A stretch of 64,000 nt of DNA from Sphingobium sp. Ant17. Lineage in GTDB: Bacteria; Pseudomonadota; Alphaproteobacteria; Sphingomonadales; Sphingomonadaceae. The DNA lies in contig NZ_JEMV01000009.1 in NCBI RefSeq assembly GCF_000588875.1, positions 44,511 to 108,510 on the forward strand, read 5' to 3'. The translations under genes and the position numbers were made by a program. Shown piece after piece: positions 19,397 through 28,701 of this stretch (positions are counted from its first letter, which is position 1; each line of letters opens with the position of its first letter). The notes below the pieces were generated by a model that did not search any database, was not told the origin of the DNA, and worked only from the letters and a program-made list of their open reading frames with translations.

Positions 19397-20081
19397 AACG
19401 CTTCTACAAGGATGTGACGATCGTGGCCGAGGGCGATGGCCATGCCATTCGCCTCGATGATCGTCCGGTCCGCACCCCCGCCCGCGCGCCGCTGTCGCTA
19501 CCAACACTGGCGCTGGCGCAGGCGGTTGCGGAGGAATGGCGCGCGCAGGGGGAGACGGTCGATCCGGCTTCCATGCCATTTACGGGCCTCGCCAATGCGG
19601 CGATCGATCATATTGTGCCCAACCGGGCGCAATTTGCCGCCGGGATCGCGCGCTATGGCGAGAGCGACCTGCTTTGCTATCGCGCGCATGCCCCTGATAC
19701 GCTGGTCGCGCGGCAGGCGGAGGCCTGGGATCCGCTGCTGGACTGGGCGCGCGCGCGCTATGACGTGGCGTTCGTGGTGACGCAGGGCATCCTGCCGGTC
19801 GCCCAGCCCGAAGCGACGCTCGCCCGGTTGCAGGCGGCGGTTGCGGGGCATGATCCGTTCCGCCTGGCGGGCCTGTCCACGCTGGTGACGCTTAGCGGAT
19901 CGCTGGTATGTGGCCTGGCGGTGCTCGAAAATAGCCATAGTGCTGAAGCAATATGGCAGGCAGCCGAGATCGACGAGGCTGGCAGGTCGAACAATGGGGC
20001 GAAGATGCGCAAGCGGCAGCCCGCAGCGCACGGCGCAAAAGCGAATTTTCCATGGCCGGAGCCTTTTGTGCGATGAGCTGA
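19393..20081 (+). CDS. ATP12-family F1-ATPase assembly chaperone (apparent frameshift near the end)
   Basis: About 229 residues after correction. It begins MKRFYKDVTI and has the ATP12 features LDDRPVRTP, VAEEWRAQ, DPASMPFTGLANAAID and ESDLLCYRA. ATP12 binds the F1 alpha subunit before ring assembly. Near 19979 the frame moves: GAGGCCTGGCAG is read as GAGGCTGGCAG. Adding one C gives A-W-Q-V-E-Q-W-G-E-D-A, the conserved C-terminal helix, ending at 20079-20081. It is the last gene of the overlapping crcB operon. Confidence 0.9.
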
Positions 20082-20188
20082 GTTTGGCGGGGTGGGAACT
20101 CCTGCGTTCCTTCGTTCATTAAAGATGTTGCGGGGCAGCAATGTTGCCCACTCGATATTTACAGACGACGAATAAGGAGACCCTGACG

Positions 20189-20971
20189 TTGCCAAAGTCC
20201 GCATTGATTGCTTTTTTGACCCTTTCGACGGCGATGACCGCCCCTGCATTCGCGCAGGAAGCGCCCGCCGCTCCCGCAGCTTCGACGCCTGCCGCCACGA
20301 CGCCGACTGATCCGGCTGCGCCCGCAGAGGCCGCGCCTGCAGCGACCGCGATGACGCCGGAACAGATCGTCGCCTTCAACACGGCCGTTACCGATTTCAC
20401 CGCAGGGCAAAGCGCGCAGCAGAGCGGCGATAACGCCACGGCCGTCACCAAATATGAAGCGGCCATCCCTGCCATCAAAACGGCGGTCGAATCCGACCCG
20501 TCCAAGACGGACAATGTGAATTTCCTCGCCAACGCGCTGTATGCCAACGCCGCCGCCTATGGTGCCATGGGTCAGTTGGACAAGACGATTGCGCTATATG
20601 GCGAATCGCTGCCCTATTGGCGCAAGCTAGTGGAAGCCAAGCCGACCGACGCAGCCAGCCGCAACATCCTGGCCGGTATCCTGATCCAAATGGGCAACCA
20701 GAAACTGGGTGCGCAGGACAAGGCTGGATCGGCACCGCTGTATAGCGAAGCGCTGACGCTGGCCCGCAAGTCGGTCGCCGAAAATGCCACGGACAATATC
20801 AACAAGAATATCCTGCTGTCCGCGCTGATCGGTGCCAGCCAGTCGACCAGCGACACGGCGCTTCAGACTGAAGCGGTGGAAATGTCCAAGAAGATGCTGG
20901 CTGACGGCAGCGTCGATGCCACCAACAAGCCTTCGGCGCAGGCGCTGACCGGCGCGCCCCAGGCTGGCTAA
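20189..20971 (+). CDS. Secreted TPR-like repeat protein
   Basis: About 260 residues. I start at the TTG at 20189 because an AAGGAGA site lies nine bases upstream and the product opens with a clean signal peptide (LIAFLTLSTAMTAPAFA, cut before QE). A Pro/Ala/Thr-rich linker (about 25-55) separates it from helical repeats of TPR type (about 60-240; for example FTAGQSAQQSGDNATAVTKY and MGQLDKTIALYGE). TPR domains bind partner proteins; the partner here is unknown. It stands alone between atp12 and an oppositely oriented transpeptidase. Confidence 0.8.
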   Translation: MPKSALIAFLTLSTAMTAPAFAQEAPAAPAASTPAATTPTDPAAPAEAAPAATAMTPEQIVAFNTAVTDFTAGQSAQQSGDNATAVTKYEAAIPAIKTAVESDPSKTDNVNFLANALYANAAAYGAMGQLDKTIALYGESLPYWRKLVEAKPTDAASRNILAGILIQMGNQKLGAQDKAGSAPLYSEALTLARKSVAENATDNINKNILLSALIGASQSTSDTALQTEAVEMSKKMLADGSVDATNKPSAQALTGAPQAG

Positions 20972-21005
20972 ACGGTTAAAGGGTTGAGGGGCGCGCTAAC
21001 GCCCC

Positions 21006-21662
21006 TCAACCGGTGCCGATCTTGTCCGCATAGAGCAGGCGGCCCGTGCCGAGCAGCGCCAGCAAGTGCGGCAACATATGCGGCGCGACGGCAAAGCAGC
21101 CCTCGCTTCGGCCGCATTTGCCCCAAGTGGCGATATGATCCTCACCGACATAATCCGCGCCGTGCAGAACGATGGCGCGCGGTTCCGCATTGTTATTTTG
21201 CGGGTCCAACCCGGCCAATCGCATCGCTTGCCCATGCTGGCCGAAATACATCTCGCCCGTCCGAAACGCGCCCGCGCTGCTGGCGAGCGAATTGGGCTCG
21301 TTGGAGAAACTCTGAAGCCAGCCGGAATGGGCCGGGTCCGACCCCCGCCCGTGGGCGACAAGATAGCTGCGCGCCTGTCCGCCAATCAGATCAACGACAT
21401 GGAAGCGCAAATCCTTCGAGGGCGCATCGAAATCGGCAATGGCCACCCGGTCGCGTAGCGTCACGGCTCCGGCATGGCGGTCGAGCGCGGCCTTGGCCCG
21501 CTCCAGCAGTCCCGCATAAGGCGGCAGCGGCGCGGCGCGAGGCATGGCGGGCACCGGCGCGGGTGGAGGCGCAACCGGCAGCGCGGCCTTGCCCATCGTG
21601 TCGGGCAGAAATGTAAGGGCGAATCCGCTTATGGCGAACTTCGTGAAATTGCGGCGATCCAT
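21006..21662 (-). CDS. Murein L,D-transpeptidase, YkuD_2-type catalytic domain
   Basis: A 218-residue protein with a twin-arginine-like N-terminus (M-D-R-R-N-F-T-K-F followed by a hydrophobic run) and a Pro/Ala linker at 25-45. The catalytic region has HGRGSDPAHSGWLQSFSNEPNS, IVLHGADYV and GRSEGCFAVAP with Cys189 as nucleophile. This compact family is related to YkuD and is predicted to act on peptidoglycan stems. A lipoprotein gene and a larger, unrelated-looking L,D-transpeptidase follow upstream on the same strand, which suggests a cell-wall cluster. Confidence 0.85.
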   Translation of the reverse strand: MDRRNFTKFAISGFALTFLPDTMGKAALPVAPPPAPVPAMPRAAPLPPYAGLLERAKAALDRHAGAVTLRDRVAIADFDAPSKDLRFHVVDLIGGQARSYLVAHGRGSDPAHSGWLQSFSNEPNSLASSAGAFRTGEMYFGQHGQAMRLAGLDPQNNNAEPRAIVLHGADYVGEDHIATWGKCGRSEGCFAVAPHMLPHLLALLGTGRLLYADKIGTG

Positions 21663-21714
21663 CCGCCGCCTATAGCAAATGCATTGCCCCGGTCCAAGGC
21701 CGGGGCAATGCGCT

Positions 21715-22026
21715 TCATTCCCCCGTACCGCTCGCCTCGTCCGCTGGCTGCCCCTCGTCGCGCATGTCAGGCAGGCGCGCGGTCATGCCGGTGGCATCGG
21801 CATCGTCCAGGATCTGCTGCTGTTCCGATACGGATGGCGGCGCGGCAGGCGCGGGCGCGACGGCGTTGTTAGATGGCATCGGCAGCGCAACGCCCGGCTC
21901 TTCGATAATCACATTTTCGACCGGCGGTTCGACCAGATTGTTCACGACCGGCGCTTCCTGTTCCTGCTTGCCACAGGCAGACAGAGCGAGTGCGCCGATG
22001 AGCGCGGCAAAAGCGATTTTACGCAT
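21715..22026 (-). CDS. Small putative lipoprotein between two L,D-transpeptidases
   Basis: A 103-residue protein with a short signal and lipobox ALSAC (Cys near residue 18). The mature part is acidic and rich in Pro, Val, Glu and Asn, without an obvious fold, ending in acidic DADATG and EGQPADEASG segments. It lies six bases after the larger L,D-transpeptidase stop, so it is co-transcribed with it. A cell-wall or outer-membrane spacer role is only a guess from context. Confidence 0.65.
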   Translation of the reverse strand: MRKIAFAALIGALALSACGKQEQEAPVVNNLVEPPVENVIIEEPGVALPMPSNNAVAPAPAAPPSVSEQQQILDDADATGMTARLPDMRDEGQPADEASGTGE

Positions 22027-22032
22027 GGGGGA

Positions 22033-23520
22033 TCAATCCTTCAAAGCTATAGTAGCGGCGGGGGCGGCTGTGGGATCGACGCGCCGGCTCGACGCCTCGA
22101 TCTTGCTCGCGAGCAGCTTGTCCCAGCCATAGGGGTCGGCACGGAAGCTCATCGTCCCGTTATTGCTGGCAAAGGCGGTCCAATAGAGCAGATAGACCGC
22201 GACATTTTGCGGCAAGGATACGCGCTGAGTCTTGCCTTCGTCGATCAGGCTCTGAATCTGGCCGTTGAGTTCAGGGTCGCTCGCCACCATCAATTCGGCC
22301 AGCGACACCGGCTTTTCGAGGCGGATGCAACCATGGCTTGCCAGTCGGTCATAGCTCGAAAATTTACCGCGCGACGGCGTGTCATGCAGATAGACCGCGA
22401 ATGGATTGGCGAAATCGAACTTCAACCGGCCAAGCGCGCTGTTGGGTCCGGCGGGCTGGACGATCCGCTCGCCGCCTTCGGGGGTCTTGACGATCTTATA
22501 GCCCTGCTTGATCAGCGTGGCCCGTCCCTTGGGAAACAGCTCGCGCTTGGCGATCGACATCGGCACGTTCCAGGGCGGATTGACCACGATCGAATGAATG
22601 TTCGACATCAGCATTGGCGTCGCATTGTCGGGGCTGCCCGTAACGGCGCGCATCGAGCTGATCGGCTGATCGCCCTCGAACATGGTCAGCACCGCCGCCG
22701 CGATATTCACCTGCACCCGATTGACCGGCAGGTTGCGCGGCATCCAGCGCCACCGTTCCATATTCGCCATGATCGCAGCGATCCGCTCGTCCACGCTCAC
22801 ATTGAGCGCCGCCAGCGTCCGCGTGTCGAGCAGACCGGTGGGATTGAGGCCATAGCGGCGCTGCGCGCGTTGCAATACGTCGATCAGCCGCTCGCCGGGC
22901 GTTACCGCACTATCCTCGATCGCGATGCGCGCGCGCACCACATCGGGCGCGGACTGCGCGGTCAGCGTCGGCCAGCCGCCCTCATCGCGTATCGTCTCGT
23001 ACCGGACCAGGCCCTGGCGCAAGCCTTCATAGCCTGCATAGGGCGGCGTGAGGCTGGTCGCCCATTGCGCCAGTCGGTCCTCGGCCACCGCGCGCGCGAG
23101 CGAGGGGCGCGGATCGAACGGCGCGGGGCGCAATGCCCAGACTTCCAGGAAATCAGCGGTATCGACGCGCCCGGTGGACAGCGCCTTGGCGCGATCCAGC
23201 ACCGCGCGCACCAGCGCCTCGCCCGCCAACGGCCCGCTGGCCTTCTGCCGCGCCATCAATCCCTGCGCTGCGCCCTGCTTCAACCAGTCATTGGCCCAGG
23301 CCTCCTGCGCCGCCGACAAGGGCGGGATCGGTGCGGGCAAGGGCGCGGCCGGAATCGCCTGCACCATGCCGGGAGCCGGTGATGTTGGGGTGGATTGGGC
23401 TGGCGGCGACAGAGTGGGTGCCACGACAGGCGGTGCCGCCGCGCCTTGCGCGGCCAGGGAAAGGGCACTGACGCCAAGCAGCGCCAGCAAAGGAATACGG
23501 ATCGGGTGGGAGCGGTTCAT
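22033..23520 (-). CDS. YcbB/LdtD-like L,D-transpeptidase
   Basis: A 495-residue protein with a signal peptide (LLALLGVSALSLAAQGAA) and a Pro-rich linker. It has a scaffold domain (about 80-210), a peptidoglycan-binding segment (YGLNPTGLLDTRTLAALNV) and a YkuD catalytic domain (about 270-440) with YLHDTPSRGKF and SHGCIRLE, in which His396 and Cys398 are catalytic. The enzyme should make 3-3 cross-links in peptidoglycan. It is divergent from the deacetylase gene, with 56 bases between starts. Confidence 0.92.
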   Translation of the reverse strand: MNRSHPIRIPLLALLGVSALSLAAQGAAAPPVVAPTLSPPAQSTPTSPAPGMVQAIPAAPLPAPIPPLSAAQEAWANDWLKQGAAQGLMARQKASGPLAGEALVRAVLDRAKALSTGRVDTADFLEVWALRPAPFDPRPSLARAVAEDRLAQWATSLTPPYAGYEGLRQGLVRYETIRDEGGWPTLTAQSAPDVVRARIAIEDSAVTPGERLIDVLQRAQRRYGLNPTGLLDTRTLAALNVSVDERIAAIMANMERWRWMPRNLPVNRVQVNIAAAVLTMFEGDQPISSMRAVTGSPDNATPMLMSNIHSIVVNPPWNVPMSIAKRELFPKGRATLIKQGYKIVKTPEGGERIVQPAGPNSALGRLKFDFANPFAVYLHDTPSRGKFSSYDRLASHGCIRLEKPVSLAELMVASDPELNGQIQSLIDEGKTQRVSLPQNVAVYLLYWTAFASNNGTMSFRADPYGWDKLLASKIEASSRRVDPTAAPAATIALKD

Positions 23521-23576
23521 ACTGGACCAGATAGCGCAAAGCCACCATCGTTCAAACGACCATAGCGGAAAAGATC

Positions 23577-24473
23577 ATGCTGCACGTTGTTCACCATTCC
23601 GCCTATGTCTCTCCCGCCACACCCGGCAGCCAGTTCCGCTTCGACAAATATGGCCTCGTCATGGATGCGCTGCGCGAATCCGGCGCGCCCTTCACCCTGC
23701 ATCAGCCCGATCCGATGCCACGCGCGTGGATAGAGGCGGTGCATGATCCCGCCTATGTCGATCAGGTCGTCAACCTGTCCGTCCCGCCCGACAAGGAACG
23801 GCGGATCGGTTTTGCCGTCACCGAACGGGTGATGCGTCGATCGCTGCTCTCGCCCGGCGGCACCTGGGCTGCGGCGCGCCTGGCGCTGGCGCATGGCTAT
23901 GGCGCGAATGCGGCAGGCGGCAGCCATCATGCGCTGGCGCATAGCGGTGCGGGCTATTGCGTGTTCAACGACCTCGCCATCGCCGCCAACCGGCTGATCG
24001 CGGAGGGCGACGTCGCCCGCATCCTGATCCTCGACCTCGACGTGCATCAGGGCGATGGCACCGCGTCGTTGATGGCCGGGCGTGGCGACATCTTCACCCT
24101 GTCGATCCATGCGGACAAGAATTTTCCAGCCCGAAAGGCGCGCTCGACGCTCGACATCGCTCTACCGGACGGCGTGGAGGACGCCGCCTATGCGGCGATC
24201 CTCGCCGACACCCTGCCCCGCGTCCTTGACGATTTCGCGCCGGACCTCATCCTATATCAGGCGGGGGTCGATCCCCATGCCGACGACCGGCTGGGGCGAC
24301 TGGCGCTGACGGATGCGGGCCTCGATGCCCGCGACCGTTTTGTCATGCGCCAGGCCCGAGCGCGCGGCATACCGCTCGCCAGCACCATGGGCGGCGGCTA
24401 TGGCGAGGACCGCATGCAAATCGCCCGCCGCCATGCCGCCTGCATGATCCGCCTGGCGCAGGAAGCCGCTTAG
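23577..24473 (+). CDS. Histone-deacetylase-family (arginase-like) deacetylase
   Basis: A 298-residue member of the HDAC/AcuC superfamily, close to class IV and bacterial acetylpolyamine or lysine deacetylases. Zinc-site residues are in [10 protein letters not shown] (Asp and His) and DPHADD (Asp), and the catalytic His pair is in GSHHALA. GGGYGED near the end supplies the active-site loop. It probably removes acetyl groups from small amines or proteins in the cytoplasm; the substrate is unknown. Its stop overlaps the stop of the convergent membrane gene by four bases. Confidence 0.9.
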   Translation: MLHVVHHSAYVSPATPGSQFRFDKYGLVMDALRESGAPFTLHQPDPMPRAWIEAVHDPAYVDQVVNLSVPPDKERRIGFAVTERVMRRSLLSPGGTWAAARLALAHGYGANAAGGSHHALAHSGAGYCVFNDLAIAANRLIAEGDVARILILDLDVHQGDGTASLMAGRGDIFTLSIHADKNFPARKARSTLDIALPDGVEDAAYAAILADTLPRVLDDFAPDLILYQAGVDPHADDRLGRLALTDAGLDARDRFVMRQARARGIPLASTMGGGYGEDRMQIARRHAACMIRLAQEAA

Positions 24474-25039
24474 TGGATGGGGTCGGTTCTCACCACGGCC
24501 GCCTTCGTCTCCATCAGCTTGGCCGCAATTACGCCAGCCAGCGCGACGCCGATAAAATCGCTGAACGACAGATAAAGAATATAGCCCCAGGGCGCATGGT
24601 TGAACACGGCCTGCCCAATATGCATCCACAGCACGGCCGCCAGCGGGAACAGGATGGCCACGCGCATCCGATCGCCAAAGTTCGTCGCGATGAAGCGCAA
24701 CGACATGGCAATGATGACGCCGACGATCAGCGCCAGGATCAGCCCACCGATCAGCGCGCCGCTGTCCATCACCGGAAAGCCGCCCTCATTATAGAAAATC
24801 TGCGCGACCGGCCCCTTGCCGTACAGCACGGTGCCCTGCGCCGAGGAGGGATCGGGAATTGTATAGACGCCGGTGCCGGTAGGCGTCAGCGCCTGCGCCA
24901 TCGCCGCCTGCAGATTGGCGCTTGCCTGTTCGTCGGTGCGGCTGAGCGCGAGCGCGCTCAAGGGCGTGCCCCAGAAGATGAAGCCGGTAATGAACAAGGC
25001 GAACCCGCCGACCAGGCCGCCGATAACAGTACGCACCAT
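24470..25039 (-). CDS. Membrane protein of unknown function, four predicted helices
   Basis: A 189-residue protein with hydrophobic segments near 6-26, 95-120, 133-150 and 158-178, and a periplasmic-looking loop with [15 protein letters not shown] between the first two. The start is set at the ATG ending at 25039 because GGGGGAG lies seven bases upstream; the longer frame adds an unlikely leader. I do not recognise a characterised family. It lies downstream of hisE on the same strand, with 74 bases between. Confidence 0.7.
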   Translation of the reverse strand: MVRTVIGGLVGGFALFITGFIFWGTPLSALALSRTDEQASANLQAAMAQALTPTGTGVYTIPDPSSAQGTVLYGKGPVAQIFYNEGGFPVMDSGALIGGLILALIVGVIIAMSLRFIATNFGDRMRVAILFPLAAVLWMHIGQAVFNHAPWGYILYLSFSDFIGVALAGVIAAKLMETKAAVVRTDPIH

Positions 25040-25113
25040 GATAATCTCCCCCGTAAGGATAATAAGCTGACGCCCCAACGCCTGGCGCGCAACATCTATC
25101 CGGTGGAAAAGAG

Positions 25114-25434
25114 TCAGTCTGTCGGTCGCGCGGCCTTTTCGACGATGCCCGACACGCCTTCGCGCCGGTCGAGTTCGTCCATCACCTCGTCCAGACTAAT
25201 GTCGAGGTCGGCCAGCAGCACGGCAAGATGGAATAACAGGTCGGCGCTTTCGCCGATCACGCCGCCCCGGTCGCCCTCCATCGCGGCGATCACCGTCTCG
25301 ACCGCCTCTTCGCCTACCTTCTGCGCGATCTTGCTACGGCCACGGGCCGTCAGCTTGGCGACATAGGAGGTGGAAGGGTCCGCCGTCCGCCGCTGGCGGA
25401 TGGTTTGTTCAAGGGTCTGAAGGGTCGCGCGCAT
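25114..25434 (-). CDS. hisE: Phosphoribosyl-ATP diphosphatase
   Basis: A 106-residue HisE (start at M-R-A-T-L-Q-T-L-E-Q). It has the MazG-like motif KVGEEAVETVIAA and ESADLLFHLAVLL, whose acidic residues bind magnesium. It hydrolyses phosphoribosyl-ATP to phosphoribosyl-AMP, step two of histidine synthesis. The gene is on the his strand but separated from hisF by a PEP-CTERM gene and a 168-base gap, so it may have its own promoter. Confidence 0.95.
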   Translation of the reverse strand: MRATLQTLEQTIRQRRTADPSTSYVAKLTARGRSKIAQKVGEEAVETVIAAMEGDRGGVIGESADLLFHLAVLLADLDISLDEVMDELDRREGVSGIVEKAARPTD

Positions 25435-25476
25435 GAGGCGCATCAAGCGCCGCGCGCGCGACCCGTCAATCGAAAT

Positions 25477-25749
25477 TTACTTGCGCTTGCGACGCGCCAC
25501 CACGACGCGGCCGACGAGCACTGCCGCACCCATGGCGAACAACGCCATCTGCTCGGGCTCAGGCACCGGAGTCGGCGTGCCGCCCGATGAACCGCCACTG
25601 CTGCTGCCGCCGGTCGAAGAGCTGCCGCCGCTGCTACCGCCGCCGCACTTGCCAAACCAGCACCACCAGGTCGCCTGCGCCGGCGCAGGCACGGCAACGC
25701 CCATCAAAGCGGCGGCCCCGGCCACCAGAAACATCTTGTTGAGGTTCAT
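25477..25749 (-). CDS. Small PEP-CTERM sorting-signal protein within the his cluster
   Basis: A 90-residue protein. It starts with MNLNKMFLVAGAAALMG and a signal cleavage after AQA, then a short part with two Trp and two Cys (WWCWFGKCGGG), a Gly/Ser/Thr-rich linker, and a C-terminal tripartite signal: VPEPEQ, a hydrophobic helix and the basic RKRK end. That is the PEP-CTERM arrangement recognised by exosortase (EpsH/XrtA) systems linked to exopolysaccharide export. No exosortase is in the window. A GGGTGAAAG site precedes the ATG. Its place between hisF and hisE is odd. Confidence 0.85.
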   Translation of the reverse strand: MNLNKMFLVAGAAALMGVAVPAPAQATWWCWFGKCGGGSSGGSSSTGGSSSGGSSGGTPTPVPEPEQMALFAMGAAVLVGRVVVARRKRK

Positions 25750-25917
25750 GTCTTTCACCCTGTTTGCGTTTAGCCAATAACGGTCGAACGCGACCTGCAA
25801 CTGGTTAAAGCAGACTTCGTGCCGATTGGCCCAAAGCACGGATTTCCGGGGAAAAACAAGGTTAACGCGCTAAGCGCGATTATGGTTATTGTAAAATAGA
25901 TCGACGCTTTTGGGGCT

Positions 25918-26679
25918 TTAGCCGCGCACCGGCACGCCAGCCGCTGCCAGCGCCCGGTGCGCTTCGCCGATCGTATGTTGCCCAAAGTGGAAGATCGAGG
26001 CCGCCAGCACCGCGCTGGCATGGCCCAGCGTCACCCCCTCGACCAGATGATCGAGCGTGCCAACGCCCCCGCTGGCGATCACCGGCACCGATACGGCATC
26101 GGCAATCATGCGGGTCAGCGCGAGGTCATAGCCCAGCCGCGTGCCGTCCCCATCCATCGAGGTGACGAGCAATTCGCCCGCGCCGAGGTCCGCCAGCCGC
26201 AGCGCATGGTCCAGCGCGTCGATCCCGGTCGGCTGACGCCCGCCATGGGTGAAGATTTCCCAACGGCCCTCCGCCACCTTGCGCGCATCGACCGATCCGA
26301 CGATGCACTGGCTGCCGAACCGGTCGGCGATGTCGGCCACCAGTTCGGGCCGCACCACGGCAGCGCTGTTGACCGCGACCTTGTCCGCGCCCGCCAGCAG
26401 CAGCGCGCGCGCATCGTCGGCGCTGCGCACCCCGCCGCCCACGGTCACCGGCATGAAGCAGACTTCCGCCGTGCGCCGCACGACATCCAGGATGGTCCCG
26501 CGCGCCTCATGCGTTGCGGTAATATCCAGAAAGCACAGCTCGTCCGCGCCCGCCGCGTCATAGAGCCGCGCCTGCTCGACCGGATCGCCCGCATCCTTCA
26601 GATCAACGAAATTGACCCCCTTGACCACGCGCCCATTGGCAACGTCGAGACAGGGAATGACCCGGGTGCGGACGGTCAC
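25918..26679 (-). CDS. hisF: Imidazole glycerol phosphate synthase cyclase subunit
   Basis: A 253-residue TIM-barrel cyclase. The catalytic Asp residues are in [18 protein letters not shown] and [13 protein letters not shown]; phosphate loops are VGGGVR and [11 protein letters not shown]. With HisH it converts PRFAR and ammonia to IGP and AICAR. Its start overlaps the hisA stop by four bases, so translation is coupled. Confidence 0.97.
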   Translation of the reverse strand: MTVRTRVIPCLDVANGRVVKGVNFVDLKDAGDPVEQARLYDAAGADELCFLDITATHEARGTILDVVRRTAEVCFMPVTVGGGVRSADDARALLLAGADKVAVNSAAVVRPELVADIADRFGSQCIVGSVDARKVAEGRWEIFTHGGRQPTGIDALDHALRLADLGAGELLVTSMDGDGTRLGYDLALTRMIADAVSVPVIASGGVGTLDHLVEGVTLGHASAVLAASIFHFGQHTIGEAHRALAAAGVPVRG

Positions 26680-27422
26680 GCCGCCGCCCGCGCCACCGCC
26701 ATCGCGGCTTTCAGGTCCAGTCGCCCGTCATAGAGCGCGCGCCCCGTGATCACGCCTTCGATCCCCTCGTCGGCATGCAAGCTCAATATGCGGATGTCGG
26801 CAATCCCCGCCACGCCGCCGCTGGCGATCACCGGGATGTTCGTGGCGCGGGCGAGTTCGACCGTCGCATCGATATTGCAGCCCTTGAGCAGCCCGTCGCG
26901 GCCGACATCGGTGAAGAGCAGGCTGGCAACGCCCGCATCCTCGAACCGGCGGGCAAGGTCGATCACCGGCATGTCGGACTTTTCGGCCCAGCCGTCGGTC
27001 GCGACGAAACCGTCGCGCGCATCGACCGCCACCACGATGCCGCCGGGAAAGTCGCGCGCGGCCACCTTCACGAACGCCGGGTCTTTCAGCGCAGCCGTGC
27101 CGATGACGATCCGCGAGACACCAAGGTCGAACCAGCGCTCCACCGATTCGCGGTTGCGGATGCCGCCGCCCAGTTGGACATGGCCCGGAAATGCCTCGAC
27201 GATCTTTTCGACCGCGTCGGCATTGACCGCGCGGCCCGCAAAGCTGCCGTCCAGGTCCACGACATGGATATGCTGCGCGCCGGCCTGCGCGAACAGCATC
27301 GCCTGCGCAGCGGGATCATCACCATAAACGGTGGCGCGGTCCATATCGCCCTCGGCCAAGCGGACGACCTGGCCATTTTTCAGGTCGATGGCGGGAAAGA
27401 CGATGAAGCTCAAGGGCGCCAC
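26676..27422 (-). CDS. hisA: ProFAR isomerase (HisA)
   Basis: A TIM barrel of about 244-248 residues with the acid/base pair in [14 protein letters not shown] and [11 protein letters not shown], plus LGGGIRN and ASGGVAGI phosphate loops. It catalyses the Amadori isomerisation in histidine synthesis. The start is ambiguous: GTG at 27422 gives M-A-P-L-S-F, while TTG at 27413 gives M-S-F-I-V-F with a TTGA overlap of the hisH stop. Either keeps the whole fold. Confidence 0.96.
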   Translation of the reverse strand: MAPLSFIVFPAIDLKNGQVVRLAEGDMDRATVYGDDPAAQAMLFAQAGAQHIHVVDLDGSFAGRAVNADAVEKIVEAFPGHVQLGGGIRNRESVERWFDLGVSRIVIGTAALKDPAFVKVAARDFPGGIVVAVDARDGFVATDGWAEKSDMPVIDLARRFEDAGVASLLFTDVGRDGLLKGCNIDATVELARATNIPVIASGGVAGIADIRILSLHADEGIEGVITGRALYDGRLDLKAAMAVARAAA

Positions 27423-28024
27423 TCCAGAAAGCGCGAGAGGAAGGAAAGGCCATAGGATTGGCTCTTTTCCGGGTGGAACTGGCAGCCGATGATGGTGTCG
27501 CGCGCCACCGCCGCAACCAGCGGGCCGCCATGGCTGGTGACCGCGGCGATATGGGCCGGATCGGTCGCTTCGAAATGATAGCTATGCAGGAAATAGGCCT
27601 CGCCCGGCTCCAGCAAGGGCGGCGTCCCCTGCAGGATCACATCGTTCCAGCCCATATGCGGCACTTTGATGCCTGGCTCGGCCGGTTCGATCAGCCGCAC
27701 CGTGCCGGCTATCCAGCCTAGTCCCTCATGCCGCCCGAATTCCTCGCCCGCGTCAGCCAGCAACTGCATCCCCACGCACACGCCCAGAAACGGCACCGCG
27801 CGGCTGCTCACCGCCTCGCCCATCGCCTCGACCATGCCGGGGATCGCCACCAGCGCGTCGCGACAGGCGCGAAATGCCCCTACGCCGGGCAGGACGATGC
27901 GATCGGCCCGGCGGACGAGATCAGCGTCCGCGGTAATGACGACATCCTGCGCGCCCGCCTTGCGCAGGGCGTTATGCACCGAATGGAGATTGCCCGCGCC
28001 ATAATCGATCAGGGCGATGGTCAT
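27410..28024 (-). CDS. hisH: Imidazole glycerol phosphate synthase glutaminase subunit
   Basis: A 204-residue class I glutamine amidotransferase. Motifs are DYGAGNLHSV at the start, the nucleophile elbow GVCVGMQLL with the catalytic Cys, and CQFHPEKSQ with the His-Glu pair. It supplies ammonia to HisF. It lies three bases after the hisB stop and overlaps hisA. Confidence 0.97.
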   Translation of the reverse strand: MTIALIDYGAGNLHSVHNALRKAGAQDVVITADADLVRRADRIVLPGVGAFRACRDALVAIPGMVEAMGEAVSSRAVPFLGVCVGMQLLADAGEEFGRHEGLGWIAGTVRLIEPAEPGIKVPHMGWNDVILQGTPPLLEPGEAYFLHSYHFEATDPAHIAAVTSHGGPLVAAVARDTIIGCQFHPEKSQSYGLSFLSRFLEWRP

Positions 28025-28027
28025 GCC

Positions 28028-28615
28028 TTACAACATGCCCTTGGTGGACGGGATCGCATCCGCCTTGCGCGGGTCGATCTCGACCGCCTGGCGCAGCGCG
28101 CGGGCCAGCCCTTTGAACGCGCTTTCGACGATATGGTGGTTGTTCGCGCCATAAAGCAGTTCGATATGCAGCGTAATCCCGGCGGCTTGCGCGAAGCTGT
28201 GGAAGAAATGCTCCACCATCTCGGCGTCCCACTCGCCGATCTTCTGTACCGTGAAGGGCAGTTTGCACACCAGCCAGGGGCGACCCGAAATGTCGAGCGC
28301 CACACGGCTCAGCGTCTCGTCCATCGGCGAATAGACGCTGCCATAGCGGCTGATGCCGCGCTTGTCGCCCAGCGCCCGCGCCACCGCTTCGCCGATCGCG
28401 ATGCCGGTATCCTCGGTCGTGTGATGCTGGTCGACATGCAGGTCGCCTACCGTCTTGACGCTCATGTCGATCAGCGAGTGCCGCGACAATTGTTCGATCA
28501 TATGGTCGAGGAAACCGATGCCGGTCGACACCGAATAGAGGCCAGTGCCGTCAAGGTTGACGGTCACGTCGATCTGGGTTTCCGCTGTGTTGCGGTGAAT
28601 CTCGGCCGTGCGCAT
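28028..28615 (-). CDS. hisB: Imidazoleglycerol-phosphate dehydratase
   Basis: A 195-residue monofunctional HisB (dehydratase only, no phosphatase domain). It begins [10 protein letters not shown]; the metal-binding motifs are [10 protein letters not shown] and the second His cluster [11 protein letters not shown] use the ATG ending at 28615, which fits the family; the upstream in-frame stretch is not conserved. It is the first gene of the hisB-H-A-F group and is divergent from sspB across 86 bases, which should hold both promoters. Confidence 0.96.
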   Translation of the reverse strand: MRTAEIHRNTAETQIDVTVNLDGTGLYSVSTGIGFLDHMIEQLSRHSLIDMSVKTVGDLHVDQHHTTEDTGIAIGEAVARALGDKRGISRYGSVYSPMDETLSRVALDISGRPWLVCKLPFTVQKIGEWDAEMVEHFFHSFAQAAGITLHIELLYGANNHHIVESAFKGLARALRQAVEIDPRKADAIPSTKGML

Positions 28616-28701
28616 GCTGGCCCTATAGCGTGTGGTGCGCGCCATGCAATCTGCGCGTGCGGGGGTTGACCGCATGATTCGCGCCGTTAGGACATTGGGC
28701 C

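Noticed and set aside
21679..23382. A 567-codon open frame on the plus strand
   Set aside because: It is antisense to the lipoprotein and the YcbB-like transpeptidase, both of which have signal peptides and catalytic motifs.
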